Source: Verrucomicrobiota bacterium
GTDB lineage: Bacteria > Verrucomicrobiota > Lentisphaeria > JABSQK01 > JAJFLO01
Direction: 5' to 3'
Assembly: GCA_021772675.1 (NCBI GenBank)
Contig: JAJFLO010000063.1
Coordinates: forward strand, 1 to 37,750
DNA: 37,750 bases
Positions 25,621 through 33,912 of the stretch are shown piece after piece. Position numbers and translations under genes: made by a program. A model generated the notes under the pieces. It was given only the letters and a program-made list of their open reading frames with translations. It was not told where the DNA came from and made no database searches. Each line of letters opens with the position of its first letter. The stretch's first letter is position 1.

Positions 25621-26586
25621 ATGAAAACAATTAATCATTTTATTTTGATAACTTCAATCTGTACCTTAACGACTACTGCTTTTGGTCAGACAGACTTCGG
25701 AAATTCAGAAAATCAAGAACTCAGTCCACCGGTAAAAACCACTTTGACAATTGGTCGGGTAAGTCATAACCCCAAAAAACACTATAGACGTATGACACCG
25801 ATTGTCTCCTATGTATCAAACTTATTGGGAGACTTTGGTATTGATGAAGGAGACGTGACACTGGCGTCTGGTAATCAGAAAATGATTTATTATCTAAAAA
25901 AGGGCAAAGTAGACTGGGTCACAGAAACAATATTTTCAGGATTATTATTTTGTGAAAAGACAGGGGCAGAAATTATTCTAAAGAAATGGAAAAAAGGAAA
26001 CCCGGATTATTATTCGGTATTTATTACTAAAAAGGGCAACGATATTAACACTCTAGCCGACCTTAAAGGGAAAGTTATAGGCTTTAACGATTCGGGATCA
26101 ACCACCAGTTATTTCTTGCCGATGGCAATTCTAAAGAAACAGGGGCTGGAGATGGAATTTCTTTACTCATCAGAGGATAAACCTGCTGCCGGAAAGGTGG
26201 GCTATATTTTTACTGGAGGTGACGAGCTGAATGTGGCATCCTGGCTTCATATAGGATTGGTCGATGCTGCAGCATTCAGTAATGAAGACTGGCAAGACGA
26301 AGGTGACACTCCTCCCGTTTTAAAAAAGAAACTAAGAATATTTCATCAATCAAAACCTATGCCTCGTGCATTGGAGATTATTGGCGGACATGTGACGTCA
26401 GATGTTAAACAAAAAATAAAGGAAATTTTGTTGGAGATACATAAGGACCCGAAATCCCAAAACACGCTGCTGGATTACGATGACACTAAAAAATTTACTG
26501 AAATTTCGGTTGCAGACCAGATGGCAATCGAAGAAGCGAAAAAAATGCTTGAATATATTCGAAATGAAGTAGTTATCGGTCTATGA
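25621..26586 (+). CDS. PhnD-like periplasmic phosphate/phosphonate-binding protein
   Basis: This 321-residue secreted solute-binding protein has a Sec signal (MKTINHFILITSICTL, cleavage near AFG-Q at 23). The mature protein shows the PhnD-family sequence TLTIGRVSHNPKKHYRRMTP, then GDVTLASGNQKMIYYLKKGK, DWVTETIFSG, TLADLKGKVIGFNDSGSTTS and VDAAAFSNEDW. The serine/threonine-rich loop GSTTS is where phosph(on)ate ligands bind in relatives. No ABC permease or ATPase gene is adjacent. The stop codon overlaps the start of a histidine kinase by ATGA, so the two are translationally coupled. The protein may serve as the ligand-binding partner of that kinase; this is inference from position. The Shine-Dalgarno is weak, and a miniature element lies just upstream. 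Confidence 0.88.
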   Translation: MKTINHFILITSICTLTTTAFGQTDFGNSENQELSPPVKTTLTIGRVSHNPKKHYRRMTPIVSYVSNLLGDFGIDEGDVTLASGNQKMIYYLKKGKVDWVTETIFSGLLFCEKTGAEIILKKWKKGNPDYYSVFITKKGNDINTLADLKGKVIGFNDSGSTTSYFLPMAILKKQGLEMEFLYSSEDKPAAGKVGYIFTGGDELNVASWLHIGLVDAAAFSNEDWQDEGDTPPVLKKKLRIFHQSKPMPRALEIIGGHVTSDVKQKIKEILLEIHKDPKSQNTLLDYDDTKKFTEISVADQMAIEEAKKMLEYIRNEVVIGL

Positions 26587-28472
26587 AGCTAAGGCTGAAA
26601 CATAAATATACACTGATAATCCTTGCAACGATTTTATTGTGTATTTCCTTATTCACCCTCTTTACTTATTTAGAATTCAAGCAATATACTCACCAAAACG
26701 CATCGTTTACCACTGATCTCCTTGAGCAAAGTTTAAATGTACAGCTTGAACGACGAGTCAATCAATTGACTGCACTTTTGGTGGAAGCGCTTGTCAACCC
26801 AATATACAATTATGACCTGGAAGAAGTCAAATATTTTACTCAAGCAGGGACTTCAGAAAAAGATGTTGTATTCATTGTCGTTTTTGACAACAATGAAAAT
26901 GTAATTTATGATTCGACAAACGAGATGTCTTTTATGCAATTGGCTATCACTGATGAAGATAAGAGATTCAGGAAGTCAATTGGCAATAAAAAAATTAAAA
27001 TTATGTTTTTCGATGACTATGTCGATGCTGCTGCCAATATAAAATTGCAGGATAAATTATTAGGTTCAATTCATATTCGATTATCATTGGATTCAGTCAA
27101 AAACGATGTGATGATAATGAAAAACGAACTTGTCGAAAAGAGAGAAAAAGTAGAACGCGAAATATTGAAGTTAGTTCTAATACTGACTGTTGTGATGGCC
27201 TTTATTGCCAGCATCACTGCAATTTTGGTTTCAAAAAATTTGTCCAAGCCCATAGAGGCACTTTCATATATCACCCATCAAATTGGCAATGGTATCTATG
27301 ACACTCCCTATCCCAAAAATAGATCCGATGAAATTGGCGAGTTAACCGACTCAATTAAAAAAATGGCCCTGGACTTAAAAACTACGACGGTTTCGAAGAA
27401 TTATGTTGACAATATACTAACCTCGATGACTGACATTTTAATTGTTTTGGACGGTGAGCAGAGGATGAAAAATGTTAACATCAGGGCATCAAAACTATTG
27501 GGATATTCAGAAGCAGAGTTGCTTGGGAAAGAATTCTCCATAATACTGGAAGGTGAGGAGCATGCGGAATTATGTATCAATGAAATAATTAAAAAAGGGC
27601 CGATATTAAACCAAGACCGGACGTATCTGACAAAGGATGGACAAGCAATACCGATGTTGTTTTCCTGTTCGACATTGATGAAGCAAGATGGTTCAATTGG
27701 TGGCGTCGTGACGGTGGCCCAGAATATTACTATACGAAAACAGATCGAAAATGATTTGTTAAAAGCCAAAGAGCAGGCAGAAGCAGCAAATCTCGCAAAA
27801 AGTGAATTTCTTACGAACATGAGTCACGAACTTCGTACACCGCTGCATGCAATTCTCAGTTTTTCCGACTTCGGAATTCATCGAATCGATACGGCCGGAC
27901 AAGACAAGCTGCTCAATTACTTCAGTAAAATTAAAATGGGCGGTAATAATCTTCTTTCATTGGTCAATGATCTTCTGGACCTGTCTAAACTCGAATCAGG
28001 AATGACTGATTTTCGATATAGCAGTGTTAATTTTGAACATCGATTACTTCTTATAATTGAAGAATTTCAGTTGCTAGTTGCACCGCGCAATATTTTAATA
28101 AACTACAATAAAAATGATTCTTTCCCAAAAATTAGGCTTGATCCTGACAAAATTTCGCAAGTCGTTCGAAACTTATTGACTAATGCGGTGAAATTTTCAC
28201 ACGATGGAGATATTCTCAACATTCGGTTAGTTCAGAATGATGGCGTCATGAGATTAAGTGTTGAAGACCGGGGAATGGGGATACCTGAGGATGAACTGGA
28301 ATCCATTTTTGACCGATTTGTTCAATCAAGCAAGACCAAATCCGGTGCCGGCGGAACAGGATTGGGTTTAGCAATTTGTCGGCAAATTGTCATTATGCAT
28401 AACGGTCGAATCTGGGCCGAAAAAAATACAGATCATGGCTCGACGTTTCACTTTGAAATACCTGTGGCTTAA
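26583..28472 (+). CDS. HAMP-PAS sensor histidine kinase coupled to the PhnD-like protein
   Basis: This is a 629-residue membrane sensor kinase. TM1 is about 9-30. An extracytoplasmic region (31-195) may be a dCache/sCache-like fold. TM2 is about 196-217, HAMP about 218-270 and PAS about 275-388 (DILIVLDGEQRMKNVNIRA, LLGYSEAELLG). The HisKA motif is EFLTNMSHELRTPLHAIL with His415. The HATPase has RLDPDKISQVVRNLLTNA, VEDRGMGIPEDE, FDRFVQ and GTGLGLAICRQI. It starts inside the stop codon of the PhnD-like gene. No response regulator is adjacent, so its output partner is elsewhere. It converges on the MMPL gene, with 59 bases between stop codons and no clear terminator. Confidence 0.93.
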   Translation: MKLRLKHKYTLIILATILLCISLFTLFTYLEFKQYTHQNASFTTDLLEQSLNVQLERRVNQLTALLVEALVNPIYNYDLEEVKYFTQAGTSEKDVVFIVVFDNNENVIYDSTNEMSFMQLAITDEDKRFRKSIGNKKIKIMFFDDYVDAAANIKLQDKLLGSIHIRLSLDSVKNDVMIMKNELVEKREKVEREILKLVLILTVVMAFIASITAILVSKNLSKPIEALSYITHQIGNGIYDTPYPKNRSDEIGELTDSIKKMALDLKTTTVSKNYVDNILTSMTDILIVLDGEQRMKNVNIRASKLLGYSEAELLGKEFSIILEGEEHAELCINEIIKKGPILNQDRTYLTKDGQAIPMLFSCSTLMKQDGSIGGVVTVAQNITIRKQIENDLLKAKEQAEAANLAKSEFLTNMSHELRTPLHAILSFSDFGIHRIDTAGQDKLLNYFSKIKMGGNNLLSLVNDLLDLSKLESGMTDFRYSSVNFEHRLLLIIEEFQLLVAPRNILINYNKNDSFPKIRLDPDKISQVVRNLLTNAVKFSHDGDILNIRLVQNDGVMRLSVEDRGMGIPEDELESIFDRFVQSSKTKSGAGGTGLGLAICRQIVIMHNGRIWAEKNTDHGSTFHFEIPVA

Positions 28473-28531
28473 GGATCAATTGGCCCGCTTTTCTTGAAAC
28501 TTTGACAATGAATTAGCAACAACTTTATTCC

Positions 28532-31288
28532 TCATTTCGCAGAATTGTAATTCTCCTGTAAATCTATGTCTTCGATTAAACGGGTGAGGCGTTTACCGAT
28601 AATTGCACTGATGTTAAAGTTTAGTTTGGCGATGATATAAGGGAAGAATTTTAAGTCGTTATTAAGCGTGTCATAATCAAATTTTAATGCCTCAACCCGT
28701 GTTATCGCTTTTACGTCTGCCGTGCGTTCGGCTGCAGTAATATAGCTGATTTCACCGAAAATCTGGCCTGCTTCTAATTCGGTGATTTTTTTGGACTTAT
28801 TTTCATTTTGGCGAATGATTTCAACCTTGCCTGATACGATTAGGTACATACTGCGCATCACTTTATTCTGTTCAACCAGTAATTCACCTTTTTCGAACTC
28901 GGTTAATTCGGAAATCAGTATTGCCTTACGTATCTGGTAGTTTGACATGCCATAAAATAAAGGGCTTTTTTCAATGATTTCTTTCTGAATCGATATCGAT
29001 AAAATCTGATGAAGTCCGACCAGACGCGTCCGTGACATAATGATTGGTGTAATCAATAGATTTGCAAAAAGAGCAAAAATCATGGTTGCTGCTGACAACG
29101 CGCCAAACTGAGCAATAACCGTAAAATTTGAAAAAAGAAGTACGCCGAATCCCATAGCTAAAGAAATGCAGGTGGTAACAATTGGTGATGCTTCTTCTCT
29201 TACCGTGGCGAGAACAGCTTCTCCATAATTCGAGGTTTTTCTGCACAGTTCGTTATAGTGTGATAAAAGATGGATGGTGCAATCGATCGAAATTCCAATC
29301 GCGATCACGGCAACCATAGCTGTCCCAGGATTAAGAGGGATTTCTAAAAAGCCCATCGTTCCGAACATCAGGATAATCGGAATCAAATTTGGCACGAGTG
29401 AAATGATGCCGCCTTTAAATGATGTAAACATGATTGACATAACAATGAAGATGACGCAAATGAGAATCACCAAAGACTTTATCTGCGCAACTATTAGAGT
29501 TTCCGCGGCTTCATTTACCATTAAACTTTCACCAACAACGAAGACTTTTAGATCGCTGCCGACGATATTTGCCACCGCATCTTTCAATTCATTAATGTGC
29601 AGATTTAAGCGGTGTGAATCGCTGACATTATGACGAACAATAATATTTGCACGCTGATAATCATGACTGACATAGCCTTCCAAATCACGTCGATGAAAAA
29701 GAAGAAGGTACTGCGCAATGAGATTTCGTTTAGCAGGGGGTTTGAAATAGTCGGGATCGCCATCATGGAATTCTCTGTTTACAAGTGACAGGTGATCTGC
29801 CAATGAAATACTACGATCAAAAATTTCTTGTTTCTTCAGAAAGTTTTGAATGGCAACCAATTTGTTGATGTTCTGTGGATCTTGAAATGCTTTGTTTTTT
29901 TCTGATACCAAGGTGATATAAAAGATTTTCATACCTGCCAAGTCTTCATGGAGTGTCTGGGTATCTTGTACTAGTGGTTGATCATTTTGAAAATAAGAAA
30001 TTGGATCGTTTGTCACTTTCAATTTTGAAGCATAGTAGAGGAAAAAGACGCATAATATTCCCATAGTAAGGAGTGTCAAAATAGGAAATTTCTGGTTGGT
30101 GAAATTAAACATTTTGACAAATAAACCTGGTAGTCCAGCATGGTGTTTGTCGTTATCAGATTTTTTATTAATATTCGGTTTCAGAGCTGACAATGCTATC
30201 GGTACAATCACTATGGTAATGATGCCGTTTGCTATTATTGCGATTGTGCAGGCGATCGCAAAGTTTTGAATAAGAGAGATCGAGTTGAAAATATTGCTGG
30301 CAAACCCTAGCGCTGTGGTTAGAATGGTTAATAATATTGGAACTGCCATATGGTTCATCATAAAACGGGTTGCATCTACGGGGTCTCTCTGTTTCGTTTT
30401 GGAAAGGTAACTGAAGTAGGTTGACATCATGTGGGTGTCTTCAGTTGAGCCGATCACGATGATTAATGATGGCAGCATCGCGCTGAGAATATTTAAAGGT
30501 ATTCCGGTCCAACCCATTATACCAAATGTCCAGATAAGGCTGAGGCCCGATGTCAGTAAGGGAATGAATGCAGCAATCCACCTGTTTAGGAAACAAAAAA
30601 TCGTGATTGACAGTACCAATACAGATATGGGGCCAAGAACTATGAGATCGTCAAAAAGACTAGATTTTAGTTCCGTTATTATGCGTGATTCCCCGATATG
30701 AAACACCTCTTCCATATCGGATCTGGCGGAAGCAATAATTCGCTCAAAGGCATCATTTACCTTACGCTCAAACCCGTTGTCACCCGTATTGGGTTTTAGC
30801 GACACTAATAGGGCGGTAACGTTACCGTCCGAAGAAAGGAAGTTTCCAACAATCAGCGGATTATAAAGCGCATCTGCCTTAGCCGACTTAATTGCTGCCG
30901 GATCGTTTAGTGATCCTGATAATATCAGTGAAGAATCAATCTGTCCATCTTTTCCTTTGACACGCCGAAGATTGAATAGACTATCCACCCGTGATACAAA
31001 ACTGAGTTTTTCCAGCGAAAAATGCAGTTTTTCCAGAGCAGCCAATTTTTTCGGTGACCATAGTTTATTGTCACACACGTAAATCAGTGTTTGGTTTTCT
31101 GAACCAAACTCATGAATAATCTTGTCGTAAATCTGAATATCAGGATTTGATTCAGGAATTAAACTGGTGAAAGAGGTGTTAACGTGCAGTTTTGGTAGTC
31201 CTAAACCGGTTAATAGCGTAATCATCACAATCAGTGTTAACGCTGCTACCCGATGAGTTACTCCAAGCATGAGTATTCGTGAAAACAT
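28532..31288 (-). CDS. MMPL/RND exporter with C-terminal cyclic-nucleotide-binding domain
   Basis: This 918-residue RND-superfamily transporter of the MMPL class moves lipids or other hydrophobic cargo out of the inner membrane. TM1 is near 17-35, followed by a porter loop (HVNTSFTSLIPESNPD) and a TM bundle about 205-365 (ILSAMLPSLIIVIGSTEDTH). A second loop and bundle follow, about 400-740 (VAVIAIGISIDCTIHLLSHY). From about 770 there is a cNMP-binding domain: EKSPLFYGMSN, GELLVEQNKVMRSMYLIVSG, and a phosphate-binding cassette GQIFGEISYITAAERTADV with E846 and R855. This fusion would let a cyclic nucleotide control export; the ligand is unknown. It starts 2 bases after the stop of the LolA-like gene, so both are one operon. 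Confidence 0.92.
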   Translation of the reverse strand: MFSRILMLGVTHRVAALTLIVMITLLTGLGLPKLHVNTSFTSLIPESNPDIQIYDKIIHEFGSENQTLIYVCDNKLWSPKKLAALEKLHFSLEKLSFVSRVDSLFNLRRVKGKDGQIDSSLILSGSLNDPAAIKSAKADALYNPLIVGNFLSSDGNVTALLVSLKPNTGDNGFERKVNDAFERIIASARSDMEEVFHIGESRIITELKSSLFDDLIVLGPISVLVLSITIFCFLNRWIAAFIPLLTSGLSLIWTFGIMGWTGIPLNILSAMLPSLIIVIGSTEDTHMMSTYFSYLSKTKQRDPVDATRFMMNHMAVPILLTILTTALGFASNIFNSISLIQNFAIACTIAIIANGIITIVIVPIALSALKPNINKKSDNDKHHAGLPGLFVKMFNFTNQKFPILTLLTMGILCVFFLYYASKLKVTNDPISYFQNDQPLVQDTQTLHEDLAGMKIFYITLVSEKNKAFQDPQNINKLVAIQNFLKKQEIFDRSISLADHLSLVNREFHDGDPDYFKPPAKRNLIAQYLLLFHRRDLEGYVSHDYQRANIIVRHNVSDSHRLNLHINELKDAVANIVGSDLKVFVVGESLMVNEAAETLIVAQIKSLVILICVIFIVMSIMFTSFKGGIISLVPNLIPIILMFGTMGFLEIPLNPGTAMVAVIAIGISIDCTIHLLSHYNELCRKTSNYGEAVLATVREEASPIVTTCISLAMGFGVLLFSNFTVIAQFGALSAATMIFALFANLLITPIIMSRTRLVGLHQILSISIQKEIIEKSPLFYGMSNYQIRKAILISELTEFEKGELLVEQNKVMRSMYLIVSGKVEIIRQNENKSKKITELEAGQIFGEISYITAAERTADVKAITRVEALKFDYDTLNNDLKFFPYIIAKLNFNISAIIGKRLTRLIEDIDLQENYNSAK

Positions 31289-31290
31289 GT

Positions 31291-32157
31291 TTATTCCGTG
31301 GTTGTAATTCGTGATGCATTTTCAACAAGCATATCATCAATTGACTTAATATGACGATTGTTTAGCAGCCAGTCCTTGGTAAATAATTCCGTTGGTACGT
31401 AATCGTGTGAAAAAACTCTTCGATTAATTTTTATCAGTGATTTGTGTTGTTCCCGGTGATTATCCATAAGTATCATATTTCCCCGCCACATATCGCCATT
31501 GACATTTGTTAGATCACTATGAGTTTGACGTTTCATCAGGTGGTGATGAAAATCAAAATAATCTGTACGAATGATAAGGTTGTTGTCCTTCCTGATAAAA
31601 TGTTGACGTTCACTGTAGTTCGTATTTGTTTCGGAAAATTCTTCTTGGGAATAGGCATTGACGACGTAACAGTTTATGTTGTCAATCTTACGATCTTTAA
31701 CTCTTACATATCTAAAATTTGACATAAATTCCCCGATCAAATCTTCAATTGTGAAGTCTGTACCCAAAAAATAGCTTTTTCTGCTATCAGCAGAACCTGA
31801 TTTCGTCATTTTTCCCAGTGCGGGTAAATATATACTGCTTTCATTTAGACCTGACCGATAACAAACCCCCAAAACTGCAACTCCCTGAATTTCAGAAGGT
31901 GTATCGAAAACCAAGAGATAGCTTAGAGTGCCATCTTCCGAAGTACGTGAATACCGGCGCAGTTTTCGTGTTTCTCGTTTGCCCGCCCGATCCATTAGGA
32001 TAATGGTTTGTTCTTCAAAAATATACGGAAAAAGCTCGTGTCGATTGAAAAATTCATCCATTATCATTGGTCCTGTTAATGTTCCGGACCGCGTCGACAG
32101 GGAATTAAATAAGAACACTGACACTATGAGAATTTGGAGTGTGTTATATTTTATCAT
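31291..32157 (-). CDS. Outer-membrane lipoprotein-sorting (LolA-like) protein
   Basis: This 288-residue exported protein resembles the LolA-like family commonly encoded beside MMPL exporters. It has an N-terminal hydrophobic signal (about 8-22, QILIVSVFLFNSLS). The family pattern follows: MDRAGKRETRKLRRYSR, LSYLLVFDTPSEIQGVAVLG, ESSIYLPALGKMTKSG, FLGTDFTIEDLIGE and YVRVKDRKIDNINCYVV. Such proteins form an unclosed beta-barrel that binds acyl chains. It probably hands lipid or lipoprotein to or from the exporter whose gene follows after 2 bases. No good Shine-Dalgarno is visible before the ATG at 32157. Confidence 0.85.
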   Translation of the reverse strand: MIKYNTLQILIVSVFLFNSLSTRSGTLTGPMIMDEFFNRHELFPYIFEEQTIILMDRAGKRETRKLRRYSRTSEDGTLSYLLVFDTPSEIQGVAVLGVCYRSGLNESSIYLPALGKMTKSGSADSRKSYFLGTDFTIEDLIGEFMSNFRYVRVKDRKIDNINCYVVNAYSQEEFSETNTNYSERQHFIRKDNNLIIRTDYFDFHHHLMKRQTHSDLTNVNGDMWRGNMILMDNHREQHKSLIKINRRVFSHDYVPTELFTKDWLLNNRHIKSIDDMLVENASRITTTE

Positions 32158-32405
32158 GAATTTTAAGAATTTTTGATATATACTGAAGACTATTTGGTTT
32201 TTTATTTACGTGGTCAAAGCACATTTACATGTCCCGCGCCTACTTTGACACGAACTCCAAAACCTTGCAAATAATGATTTTTTATCAATTTAACCGGCTT
32301 CGCCGGAGTTTTTGTCTGCTTAGAATACAATGGCTACTAGACAATAGAGGTATTAAACTCAAATTTTAACGTGGTAATCTGACGGAGCGCCTGATTGGCA
32401 GAGCC

Positions 32406-32568
32406 AATCTTTGGAGTGCGGCGATTTTTCGCCGCTTTAGAATCGCCGGAGATGTTTAGAAATCATGGCAAAATTCTGCCAATTATCACAAAGCGTTTCC
32501 TGCAAACCAGGCATCTCGTCGCTCAGCTCCAATTAAAAGCGGCGAAAAATCGCCGCACTCCAAAGATT
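32406..32568. repeat. Perfect 33-bp inverted repeat with self-pairing arms
   Basis: The arm 32406-32438 (aatctttggagtgcggcgat...) is the exact reverse complement of 32536-32568, with a 97-base spacer. Each arm contains ggcga-tttt-tcgcc, which can fold on itself. The 72-codon frame across it is a repeat artefact. Confidence 0.92.
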
Positions 32569-32772
32569 TACTCCGTAAATCAAACCTGTCTGTTAAGTCA
32601 ACGTATTCACTAAATGGTACTTTTGTCGCAATTATAGCAACTTAGAATACAAATCCCTATACAATAAATTAACCGGCTTTGCCGAGGTTTTTATCTGCAA
32701 ATAGTAACGACTAAGAATACAAACAAGTGCTTATACAATCAAATCAACGCAAAATTCGGATGGGGTAAGGTT

Positions 32773-32881
32773 CGTAGTCCCGTCTTTAGACGGAAGCCTC
32801 AGATGAGCTTTAGCGAGTCAATAGTAGCACGCACTCGCTGAAGCGTCGGGAAAACTTCCGCCTGAAGACGGGACTACAAAC
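32773..32881. repeat. Nested palindrome GTAGTCCCGTC / GACGGGACTAC, copy 1
   Basis: The outer arms gtagtcccgtctttagacgg and ccgcctgaagacgggactac enclose inner arms gagctttagcgagt and actcgctgaagc. The left outer arm also contains its own hairpin, ccgtc-ttta-gacgg. Related copies lie at 37319-37424 and 37616-37721. Confidence 0.9.
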
Positions 32882-33279
32882 ACACGCTCCTCCATGACAA
32901 TGGTTTCATTGAATATGTATTTTTTTGACAATAACAATGACTTAGAATATAAACCCCTATACAATTAAATTAACCGGCTTTGCCGGAGCTTTTTCCTACA
33001 AGAGTATAGGTTTCAGGTTTCAGACGTTAAAGACATGCTAAATTTTATAATAAAGATTGGCCATTCCAAGAATAATAGTAAATGAAGGAAAATGACTTTG
33101 GACTTGCCACCGAAACCTGAACACTGACACCTGAAAACTGTTGCCATTTAGCAACTTAGAATACAAATCCCTATACTATCAAGTTAACATTTGACTGCCG
33201 TTTCGCAGTAAAATACTGAAATGCCCGCTTGAAGGCGGTACTCCCAACTCGTAAAATAAATACTCAGTGACATGGTTTT

Positions 33280-33912
33280 TTATTTATTAACATGATTTGA
33301 TATTTCTCTGGCGATCACTCGACCAAATTGCTCGTATAGTTTGCTCATTTCTGAAATAGTATTATCAAATCTGTTACCTATAATTGGTTTGGAACTGACC
33401 AGATCGGTTACTTCTGCCGCAATTGGCTTTTTCTCATTGTTCTTAAATAAACGCCATCGGGCAGAAAAATGAACATGATTGTCGGCATGTTTTTCAAACT
33501 CTAATATATTAATCTCTATATCAAAATCGCATTGGGTTTGATTATAAAATGGAGGAATAGACACATCAGCAGTTGCTAACAATTGAGATAAATTTCTGGA
33601 TAGAACCTGGTTCATGTTTTTCCCCAAATTCCCGGCCCATTGATCGTATTCTGCCAATTCCAATTGATGTTCACCACTGCGGGTTACAATCTGTGGTCGT
33701 TTTAAATATTGGGGCAGTCGCTGCGAAATGATTTTTATTGATAATGGCTTGTTTTTGGTGGATATCTTAGCAAGGGGTTGATCTGAATCCATTGGATTGA
33801 GAATATAAAATTTAGTAGCTGGAGCTTTTCCGGAAATGCATCCAGATAAAATCACGACCAGGAATGATGAGGCAGCAAAAAACATTATTGTTTTATTATA
33901 TCGAAGTTTCAT
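33280..33912 (-). CDS. pqiC: PqiC/YmbA-type outer-membrane lipoprotein
   Basis: PqiC is the outer-membrane lipoprotein partner of the PqiAB lipid-transport system. This 210-residue protein has a lipoprotein signal ending VVILSGC (Cys25). It is followed by the DUF330-family core: KFYILNPM, LSIKIISQRLPQYLKRPQIV, ELAEYDQWAGNLGKNMNQVL, SRNLSQLLATADV and FDIEINILEFE. The length is near that of E. coli PqiC (about 187). The ATG overlaps the pqiB stop as TAATG, and aggag lies 7 bases upstream inside pqiB, so translation is coupled. It is the last gene of the operon. Confidence 0.92.
   Translation of the reverse strand: MKLRYNKTIMFFAASSFLVVILSGCISGKAPATKFYILNPMDSDQPLAKISTKNKPLSIKIISQRLPQYLKRPQIVTRSGEHQLELAEYDQWAGNLGKNMNQVLSRNLSQLLATADVSIPPFYNQTQCDFDIEINILEFEKHADNHVHFSARWRLFKNNEKKPIAAEVTDLVSSKPIIGNRFDNTISEMSKLYEQFGRVIAREISNHVNK

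Larger units (their letters stand above)
32158..33279. other. 1.1-kb repeat cluster downstream of pqiC
   Basis: No gene is visible. The region alternates short palindromes aaccggctt(c/t)gccgg (32292, 32671, 32972), the word cttagaata(c/t)aaa(t/c)ccctata (32641, 32941, 33154), a perfect 33-bp palindrome (32406-32568), a nested palindrome (32773-32881) and a caggtttcag/gaaacctgaacac palindrome (about 33005-33140). The aaccggc hairpins are followed by T-runs on the plus strand, but no plus-strand gene leads into them, so a terminator role is doubtful. Confidence 0.8.

Noticed and set aside
32292-32313. Intrinsic terminator (accggcttcgccgg followed by T-run)
   Set aside because: The T-run is on the plus strand but no plus-strand gene reads into it; the same hairpin recurs three more times as part of a repeat unit.
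32395-32613. 72-codon open frame downstream of pqiC
   Set aside because: It is a read-through of the perfect 33-bp palindrome and its spacer; the two halves encode complementary repeat words.
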